The notes beneath the pieces were generated by a model, which had not been told where the DNA came from, made no database searches, and worked only from the letters and a program-made list of their open reading frames with translations. Below, one piece after another: positions 20,401 through 27,750 of a stretch of 27,750 nt of DNA (position 1 is its first letter; each line of letters starts with the position of its first letter). This DNA comes from Terfezia claveryi (lineage: Eukaryota > Ascomycota > Pezizomycetes > Pezizales > Pezizaceae): the NCBI GenBank assembly GCA_015179025.1, contig WHUX01000434.1:1-27750 (forward strand), read 5' to 3'. The position numbers and the translations under genes were made by a program.

Positions 20401-20519
20401 CTGCGGTGGGAGACTTTCTTGCATGGTCACCCACTGCAGTACTAGCCTGGCGATCTGAAGCTTAGATATGGCAGAGCGGACAGGATGCCTCGTTTTCTTC
20501 AGTCTATGGTCGTAGATGT
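20401..20519 (-). rRNA. 5S rRNA-like gene with a diverged 3' end
   Basis: Read on the minus strand from 20519, the sequence has the 5S landmarks in order: CTACGACCATAG, a helix-II strand ACTGAAG pairing with CTTCAG, the helix-III block TCCTGTCCGCTCTGCC, then CTAGTACTGCAGTGGGTGACC, which holds the internal C-box region. About 20 nt past the 3' end on that strand is a T5 run (around 20377-20381), a possible Pol III terminator. The 3' terminal bases (GCAGCACG) do not pair with the 5' end (ACATCTACG), so helix I is disrupted. Dispersed single 5S genes and pseudogenes are normal in filamentous ascomycetes. It may be a decayed copy rather than a working gene. Confidence 0.72.
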
Positions 20520-21652
20520 CAAATGATGATGCACTCTCGATTTCATGTCACCTGTGAACTGTCAAATTAGCTTACTTGGTTTTGTATCAGACCGAGTGAT
20601 CCGATGATGTCATACTGACTTTGAAAACAATGGCCTCATCTTCCAAATCTTCGGTTGTCCAACAGCATCAGGCATAGTCGGAGCTTGACCGGTTTCACCT
20701 CAGGGTAGCGCCCGCACATATTGAAGGAATACTCCCCTTTTCTCTTCAAGCTGAACCTACAGCCAATATCAGGAACCCTACAAGATTTTCTACAGCGTGA
20801 GGAGAAAAGTATTGAGACTCTAGAAATTCAATGCAGGCGTCTGCATGTTCAGCGCAGGATCACTGACTTTCTGGTGCCTCCTCTCCTTGACATTCCCGCC
20901 TCCACACCTACTACTCTCGTTTGGGCTCTACTTGGATTTATAAGCCTATTCCACAACATTTCCTAGCGCTAGCTAACTTCATTTTATAGTTACCTATTTT
21001 CTCTTGCTATAAGCATATATTGGTTACAAGCATACTTCTCCCGGTCCGAACGATATGCTTGTATCGAGAGTCCTCTGTACGTCTTAATAGCCATACCAAA
21101 ATCTAGCCTTCACCTCCCCACACCTCCTACGTTGGATCAACCTTAATAAAGTGTTTTCCAGATAGCCAGCCGTACATTAGCCTGACGTGGGCAGGGCGAA
21201 TTACCCACGACCCAAATCCGCTCCCACGGTAGCCTAGTTGCTCACACGGCATCCGCACTCTTGAACCGGACAGCATAATGGTCAGTTCTTAATGTCTCAG
21301 TACCCTTGATTGGGTACCTGCATATCTGCATTCAGACAGCAGTTTAAGCATTGAGGATCACACCAGAGAAAGAGGCACCAGTCCAGTCTTTTGGCCACCA
21401 GTCATTCTAATCTCGAACCATAAAGGTCCCTAGACCTTAGAGATGGTGTAGCCACAGTGAGAGTAAGAATGAGTGATGAGTCCTCATGATAAACATGAGA
21501 TAATCCAACATTCCACTATCGAGGTGATTCCGCATTTCTGATCCGAACGAAAAGGACTCCTGGAGGCGTCTTGCGAATAACAATAATCCGACACATAACC
21601 CGTCAGATAGCTTACCACCATCACTAAACTCAGACCATTTAAACCAAGCTCA

Positions 21653-21688
21653 TAATGATCGCTTGTGCCCACCAGACTAATGATCGCT
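21653..21688. mobile_element. Micro-insertion H: 16 bp between 9-bp direct repeats
   Basis: ATGATCGCT is present at 21655-21663 and 21680-21688 (11 bp if the shared TA is counted). The insert (21664-21679) is TGTGCCCACCAGACTA, ending in the family motif with one A missing before CCAGACTA. Confidence 0.72.
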
Positions 21689-21769
21689 ACCCTCCAAGGC
21701 GTTACCTAAATCAGTCTGGACACGAGAACAGCGTTACTCCGTCCAAAGAAATACCTCTTGACCAAATAC

Positions 21770-21825
21770 CCTCCGAGTCTACGGAGGGGTCATGCAACCA
21801 GACTACTCCGGATTTACCTCCGAGT
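21770..21825. mobile_element. Micro-insertion I: 27-bp copy with displaced direct repeats
   Basis: The 27-bp unit at 21779-21805 (starting CTACGGAGGGGTCATGCAA, ending CAGACTA) matches the reverse complement of micro-insertion F except one base. CCTCCGAGT precedes it at 21770-21778, and an exact second copy is at 21817-21825, 11 bp beyond the end of the unit. The bases directly after it (CTCCGGAT) match only partly, so a later rearrangement is likely. Confidence 0.6.
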
Positions 21826-21871
21826 AGCTTCCAGTAAAACATTCTGCTCTATCTGACCAACAACCCGTTAT

Positions 21872-21900
21872 CTGATGCTATAACCAGACTACTGATGCTA
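21872..21900. mobile_element. Micro-insertion J: 11 bp between exact 9-bp direct repeats
   Basis: CTGATGCTA occurs at 21872-21880 and 21892-21900, and the only sequence between is TAACCAGACTA. It is the smallest member and shows that the shared 3' motif alone is enough to define an insertion. Confidence 0.75.
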
Positions 21901-22816
21901 CGCTTGTTCTCGTGCTCAGAACGATTTATTTGGTGTGGTGCTTAAACCATAAATCAGTTTGACATGAGAACTGCTCCATCCTCCTCTATGAATATTCCGA
22001 AAAAATTCACAAAAACGTACTGCTATCGCTATAACAAATACTCTACAGCCCACTCTATACAAAATAATTTACCAGCTACTTTAAATAATAATAGTGGCAC
22101 TGACGCCTTCTACTATTCACATTAAACACTTCACATAAATCATTAACACAATCTACGTAGCCGATGGAAGCAATGATTCTTGCTCCAGTTATTCGAGTTG
22201 CATTGTACCGAATGAGGATTGGAGGGTTGCCACGCGGTCACTTATCTATTTTGTATATATTTAGCCATAAGTAAAAGTTTAATTCTTGGCATGATATTTT
22301 ACTTTTACTTTCCGCTTCTTTCTTTGTTTTTGATACTCTAATATTCTTAGGGATCATTGCCATATCAGGCCTATGCAGCCTCAGTTACTTTGTATTATAG
22401 ATATAGTGATAGTAGAGGGAGGTAATACTTAAAGGGGGTATATATGCCACTTTCGAGAGCTAGTGATATCTTTAAATATTTCCTATGTTATTATGAATAA
22501 TTAGCATTCCTATGAGATAGCCCGAATTTAGTTATATAGTTATCAAATCAGTCTGTATATGTCCCATAGGGCAAGATCACCAGGGTCTGCAGGTCAGTCA
22601 ATAGAACTATAGGTACTCAGTCGTTAGTCTGCAAAATATAGTTGTATCTAATTACTCATGTGATTGTTCCCATGACTCTGCTAAGACTGGATATGACCTA
22701 CTACTAAGAGCTGGGACCAGCCTGTCTCCAGCAATATATAACCTCCGCCTTGCTGCTACTCTTCACCACCTCTCCCTTCTAGCAGCCTACTCCATTTAAG
22801 TAATCAACAGACCGTC

Positions 22817-23287
22817 ATGTTAACTGCAAGTGAAGCTTGGTTTAAGTGTATCGACCCTAAGAGTGAATGGGGCAAAGTGACATTGGAAGAGGTTAAAGAT
22901 ATATATGACCTCAAGAAAGCAATCAAAAAAGAAATAGCACCTGAATTGGATGCTTATTCAATTATCAACCTTACTATTAAACGAAGCAAAAGAATGACGA
23001 TGACAACAATGCAGTGGAGGTCGATACAAGAAGGACTCTTGTATCGATTTTCGACATCAGCAAAAAAAATTCTCTATCATGACGCAGCAACTAGTTTTGT
23101 TCCACCTGGTGCACCACCAAATTCCTGCTGCCTCTTATGCACCCTGTTCATACTACAAAATTTCTGCTCCCACTCATGCACCACATGCGCATCCTCAAAA
23201 TATATGCTCTACACCTCGAACACCACCAAATTCCCACTGCCTCTCATACACCCTATGTGTACTCTCAAACTTCAGCAGAAAAAATAA
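22817..23287 (+). pseudogene. Crinkler-like ubiquitin-type header, frameshifted
   Basis: The first 60 codons from the ATG at 22817 (MLTASEAWFK start; VTLEEVKDIYDLKKAIKKE; LDAYSIINLTIK) look like the header module that begins many fungal Crinkler-type proteins: a beta strand, then an LKxAIKKE helix, then a Leu-rich strand. Near 22990-23000 the protein-like signal moves to another frame (DDDNNAVEVDT then TLVSIF), which stops at 23080-23082 just after a run of eight A. A Pro/Ser/Tyr-rich stretch follows with no NTPase or nuclease. A C/T-rich leader precedes the ATG. I infer a broken header remnant; a working short gene with an unseen intron is less likely, because no GT-AG pair fits the first shift. 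Confidence 0.5.
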
Positions 23288-23465
23288 ACAAATCTGTATC
23301 CGGACACATCAACTACTTTTATACCATCCCATATGTTACAATTTTCTGCTTACCTCTATACACCCCCACACATGCCCTCCTAATATTGGCCTGGCACCTG
23401 TTTTACATCCGATACTTCACGTTCTTTGTGGCTCTTCTTTCAACTGGTCATAAGTTTATTATTTC

Positions 23466-26397
23466 CTAATCATAAATCATATTCTATGTCTCTAAGTCTA
23501 TTCTATTATTTACCAACCAACTTTCCCCCGGCTCTAATGGTATCAAATGCGCAATCCCTTCTATTTGTGATATCTTAACTATAACCCCTTCCCCACTCAT
23601 CGGCAATCCAACGCGAACCATCCCTTCTGTGCCCTGCACAGCATTCAACCCAATGCATTGAAGCAGATTCACATGCGCCAACCGGTGCACCATTCCTGCT
23701 ATAGTTATTACTTTGAATAATGCATTGATTCGTCCTGGTATTCGACCATTCAGCGTCCCTACTGGTGCCTCATCCAATGCACACTGTCTCCTTACCCATA
23801 TCCAATCGTATCTTTCCTTCCTGTGAAATTTCTTGGTGCATCTAGCATTGTGCAAAATGAACCCTTCTCCACTGAATTTTGGCACTGGAATTTGAAGCAC
23901 CCCATATGAACGAATTTCCTGAACTAACAGCTCAGTAGGGTCGGAATCCATGCTTCTAACTTCCTGCCTTAAAAATGCTTGTGTTGTCAGCACCAGATCT
24001 GGCAAGCCAGTTACACGCTCCAGATCCTCGAGGCTGGATATTAATCCCAACTCAATTTTCCCCCGCAACTTCAAGTAGACCTGTTTTCCGACACCTGGCG
24101 TCACATCTCCGTTTTGCCTAACCTGGTTCCATAAATTAAGTGTCAAGTCCTTCATAGCAAAAGTATGATCCCTCGTGTAGGTAGTAACTATCTGTGGTGT
24201 TGCATTAACCCTATTACTTCGACGGTAAGCATCCTTAAGGCCTTTATGCATATCTTCACTGATATTCATGGAATATTGAGCTAGAGCCCCAAACTTCGGA
24301 AACTGTTTAGCATAATGGGAGATTAAATGGATTTTTGGGAAATTGAAGTGCGCCCCTTCTTGTAAAATCTCATTCACCAATTCCCGACGGTGCAAGGTAT
24401 TTTCTTGACGCATCCTAACCTTTTCCGACGCCCTGAGGTCTTCAACTAATGATCCGCTTGTTCCTTCAACAAATCTTATGTGCTTCTGCAGCAGCCTTTC
24501 TTGTTTTCTTATCAGCACGGAACCTCAAGAACACAGCTTTAGTTTCATGAAATACATGCAAATATTCTTGTAAATAAGAAACTGTCTTATCCGTATGACT
24601 AGGATACTGAGTCATGAGATAGAAGTCAGTGATGCTACGTACGCAGCGAATTGCTCAGTTGAACTCCTATACCTGACCTCCGGTGGGCCGTGGTTGGTTG
24701 GCCTTCCGACGCAACGCCGTGGTAAATGTTCCAAGAATGACTTTACCAAAGTTCCGCATTTCCTTTCCCGACCATTGTGAAACAACTCGGTATCCCTTGG
24801 TCGGAACTGAAAATCCGGGGTAGGGAGGCAACCGATGCCAGACATAGTCAAATGCATTAATCCGCTCATAGTATTCTAGAAAACCTTGAATCCAATCCAT
24901 TAAATGATTTAACACTCCTAGGAGGATATTGTGCAAAACATCTGCTCGAACGAGCTCAGGTGGATTTATATTTGGGACTGACCATAAGGCGTTTTTGATG
25001 TTTTTAACGCCGTTTGCTTTCAAATTGATAGCGTCGGAATCGTTGTATGCTGCGGCATAATTTTGATATGAGTGAGCTGGATAACCACTTCCTGAATACT
25101 CACCAAGCTTCTCGGTCGAATTGTACAAGAAGGGCAGCGGTTGTTTGTAATACCATGGATTGTAGCATTTTCCATATGGTCAGCGAGCCAACAAAAGAGC
25201 TTAGGAAAGCATAAGCGTACGTTCCCATCAGCACAAACCATCTCGTAGCCTTTCTGACATCTCATGTCAGATAGCGGATTTAGCAAATGCGCCAAAACAT
25301 CGTGTATGGTTTGCAACGCCTGAATTTCCTGCGTTTCTACCGAATACCCAGTATTTTGTTGATTCGTTTCGGGCCAATCGTAGTAGTGCAATTGGTATCC
25401 AGGCATGCATCATATGTGTATTGCGTATGGAGCTTCCGATATTGCCTATACTCATATAAAAGGCCATAACTTTTTGTCTCCAGAGAAATTCGTTAGGTGA
25501 GTTTCATCTATGCTAGTAAAATCGGAACAAGTGTCCCGCCTTCAGGTAGCAAAGCCTATCCGTTTCAGTTAGTTGGATATCGACGTAGTACACACAAATT
25601 GCTCACCTGAGTGTCTTCCCACCACTGTGCAGTATGGATCTCACTATATACCCTGTTCCTTCGTTGTCGTATTCTTGCCGCGGGCCCCAGGCCATCTCGC
25701 TGGCATAAACCTTTTGGCGTAGAAGGTACTTCACTGCTGCAATAATATTCCGATAATAAAAGGCCACCCCCTTGAGTAATGGGTAGTTCACTGTTCCTGA
25801 GTGCCAGGAAGGTTCATTTGCCGCTGCGTCGATAAGCTTATATATTGTATATGCTGACCGAATTGAACCTCGTGCGTTGGATTGAGGCCTTTCAAGAGGT
25901 TATCCTTGAAAAACTGGTCGATCTTTGACTGTGAGGTCTTTGTAGAATTAAAGAAGCGTGCCAGTTGATAATCAATTGAGGTGCGGAATAGAGCAAACAA
26001 ATTGAAGTTTCGGTCTTCCTCCGGAAATACATGTGGACGTATTGGGTTGCCTGCACGTGGATAGGTGATTGCATCAATGTGCTGACTTCCTTTATCGGAT
26101 TTTGGTTCAATACAAAAAGTTCGAGCCTCCCTATCAGATCCCTCGCTATGGCATGAATCAGAGTAGTAATCAACATCAGCAGATATAATATCTGTGAAAT
26201 TGACTTCGTCTATATCATAATCTAAATTAGTAGTATCTCTGGTGTTGGAGAACCGACGCTTTCGAGATGGTGGCAGTGGCCCATTAAGATCCTTCACGTT
26301 TTTTTTCGGGATGAACCTTCTCCAGATGATTTGAATATGCTCCAGCTGAAGTATAGAATCGTGGGCACCATTGGCATAGGGTTTTGTATCTGTTCAT
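23466..26397 (-). pseudogene. Plavaka-type transposase relic
   Basis: The order of blocks on the minus strand is that of Plavaka (CMC-like) transposases. There is an N-terminal C2H2 finger (CQWCPRF ... HLEKVH, from an ATG at 26397), then a block near 25900, then FYYRNIIAAVKYL, RVYSEIHTAQWW, LSIGNI-like FYMSIGNIGSSIR with HAWIP, and an MVCADGNVRLCFP block. These are followed by NNRCPSC, VPNINPPELVRADVLHN, MTQYPSHTD, FPKIHLISHY and SEDMHKGLKDAYRRSN, and a C-terminus with HLIPLEP and SWLVNNRIDLET. Frames change repeatedly (A8 run at 26299-26306, near 25790, 25655, 25520-25400, 25110 and 24500). In-frame stops occur after GGTGGTCAGGTA (about 24667) and before the final NMIYD (23484-23486). It cannot encode a whole protein. 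I found no terminal inverted repeats. Confidence 0.85.
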
Positions 26398-26971
26398 TTT
26401 GAAATATCACGGAGGTTGTAAAATGTTGTAAGAGACAGATTTGTGGTATAATATTTTCATTAACAGAATCTCAGGGAATAAGCTTCGTAAGTGCCAAGGC
26501 TCCAATTGCACTGAATAAAGGATCCTATCCGACGTGGTGCGTTGGATTTTGCCAAGATCGACTGCGCACGATACCCTTGGCCCCACCCCCCTTCCTAATC
26601 TTCTCTCTACTTACTTTCTTCCTTCTACCCACACCAAATACACAACCTTCGCATCCTTCCTTACTTCCCTCTACCATGGAGACTGCCCTCTACCTCTGGA
26701 GTCGGGAAAGCTCTTACCTTCATCTTGTTGCATCTAAATTCAACGCCGCGATCAGCCAACTGAAGCCACTACGATCACGCTGGCAAGAACAACAAGATGA
26801 GGCTGGGGTGCTTCCTATCCTTGGTTAAGGTCCTATCTATGACCCTCACTTCAACCATGCCACTTCTTTGGCGAGTTCAGGGCTGCCCAAGGCAATACTT
26901 CACTGGATACAAGTTCCGACTTCATTGGATACAAGTTCTGACTTCACTAGTTGGAACACTTTCATAGTTTA
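26398..26971. other. Intergenic stretch with a possible short open frame
   Basis: From about 26580 the plus strand is very C/T-rich, ending in CTACC ATGG at 26676, which opens a 50-codon frame (METALYLWSRESSYLHL start) to 26828. It looks like a normal fungal leader and start codon, but the frame is short and has no recognisable domain. CACTGGATACAAGTTC is nearly repeated at about 26900-26940. I list it only as a possibility. Confidence 0.3.
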
Positions 26972-27405
26972 TTATGTTTGCTCTCCCCCTTTAATAAAAC
27001 TACAATTTCCAACCTGAACAAAAGAATCACTTCCTGCATGAACCTTAATATTGACTCTTCCATCGCCCAAATCATCAATCCTTTCCTTCCTCATCCTTCC
27101 TCTCTGACTACGTTTCCGTAGACATTCGCAATGGGCATGCCATTGTCTTAGCCGTTGTCTTATCCGCTGCCTCTGATTTGACTTTGCAGATTGAGGAGAA
27201 GCTAGATTTGGAGGAGCTACTGGAGTTAGGGGACGCATTGGGGTCGGCGGAGGCACGGGAGGGGTTAGAAATAGGACTGCGAGTGGCATATTTTCTTGGT
27301 TCTCTAATTCATTGCTAGTTATAGATAATCCGACTCTAAACGTTTCTTTGCTCACTTACCATGTGGTGATGGCGACGTGGGTGGTACTTCCATATCCTCC
27401 TCCAT
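26972..27405 (-). CDS. Possible small hypothetical protein, two exons
   Basis: I do not recognise it. The main open frame (27294-26972) has a Pro-rich start (VPPPTPMRPLTP), then a strongly basic stretch (QRQRIRQRLRQW; RKRSQRGRMRKE). Upstream, an acidic segment (VEDMEEDMEVPPTSPSPH) ends at a good donor (GTAAGTGAG at 27359), and a 65-nt intron with acceptor AG at 27295 joins the two in phase. Start codons are available at 27405 or 27393, but the acidic frame extends further upstream without an ATG before a stop, so the true start may be in another exon. It could be a fragment of a transposon accessory protein. Confidence 0.3.
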
Positions 27406-27540
27406 ATCCTCAACATCGGTAGTTAATTCCGATACACTTTGGAGAGGAGCTATCCGCTTATGCTGGCTTCATGTTCTATATAATGTCTTCGTTGGGTCTT
27501 CATTAATACTAAGAAAATATTAGCTAGGACTAAGACTCTC

Positions 27541-27750
27541 GCTCTAATTATGGGAGGGCTCTTGCTCCAATTATGGGAGAGCTCTCGCTCCAATGGGAGG
27601 TCTCTCACTCCAATGGGAGGACTCTCACTCTAATGGGAGGGCTCTCACTCCAAAGAGGTCTCCTAAGGGGGGCTCTCAACCAAAAGGGGGCTTTCTCAAC
27701 CAAAGGGGGGCTTTCTCAACCAAAGGGGGGCTTTCTCAACCAAAGGGGGG
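27541..27750. repeat. 20-bp satellite running off the right edge
   Basis: Starting as 20-23-bp units built on CTCACTCCAATGGGAGG, the array changes gradually into a 20-bp unit CAAAGGGGGGCTTTCTCAAC, which is exact over the last 60-80 bp and continues past the window end. It marks a larger tandem array to the right. Confidence 0.9.

Larger units (their letters stand above)
20520..22816. other. 2.3-kb gene-poor region
   Basis: No gene is supported. A frame at 20721-20966 (plus) has a coiled-coil-like stretch (LQREEKSIETLEIQ) but no family match I can name and no flanking exons. The region carries three micro-insertions (21653-21900) and, from about 22240, AT-rich DNA that turns into a C/T-rich leader (about 22740-22800) before the open frame at 22817. 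Confidence 0.4.

Overview
The window reads as nuclear DNA of a filamentous ascomycete. Genes carry many short GT-AG introns (about 50-110 nt) with CTAAC/GCTAAT-like branch points, leaders are pyrimidine-rich, the ascomycete-type molybdenum cofactor gene has its domains in the order Mog then MoeA, and a lone 5S-like gene lies away from any rDNA. The mix of compact conserved genes with repeat-rich DNA, a Crinkler gene and a Plavaka relic would fit a Pezizomycete, but that placement is inference.

Positions 1-6511 are a compact, conserved, intact gene block with two divergent gene pairs. Gephyrin/CnxE (minus, cut by the left edge) is divergent from a DUF4743-Nudix hydrolase (plus). RPB8 (minus) is divergent from CLP1 (plus). 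These are housekeeping genes for molybdenum cofactor synthesis, probable clean-up of damaged thiamine diphosphate, RNA polymerase I/II/III, and mRNA 3'-end processing. I could rebuild all their exons except one weak CLP1 splice donor.

Positions 6512-27750 are gene-poor accessory DNA. They hold a five-exon gene of unknown function (12125-14543), a complete three-exon Crinkler/RHS-type protein (15652-17534: ubiquitin-like header, P-loop NTPase, nuclease-like C-terminus), a frameshifted second Crinkler-like header (22817-23287), a heavily broken Plavaka-type transposase (23466-26397, minus), another broken reading frame (19310-19830, minus), a diverged 5S rRNA-like copy, a 145-bp inverted-repeat element and many tandem repeats with 9, 16, 19, 20 and 24-bp units.

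The most striking signal is not a gene. Across 9.95-21.9 kb there are about ten tiny insertions (11-32 bp), nearly all carrying a version of CAACCAGACTA (or its complement) at one end. Most sit between exact or near-exact direct repeats of 8-13 bp, most often 9 bp. They look like target-site-duplicated micro-insertions or excision footprints of a 9-bp-TSD DNA transposon (MULE-like), and none lies in the conserved block. Two near-identical 27-bp copies lie in opposite orientation on either side of the Crinkler gene.
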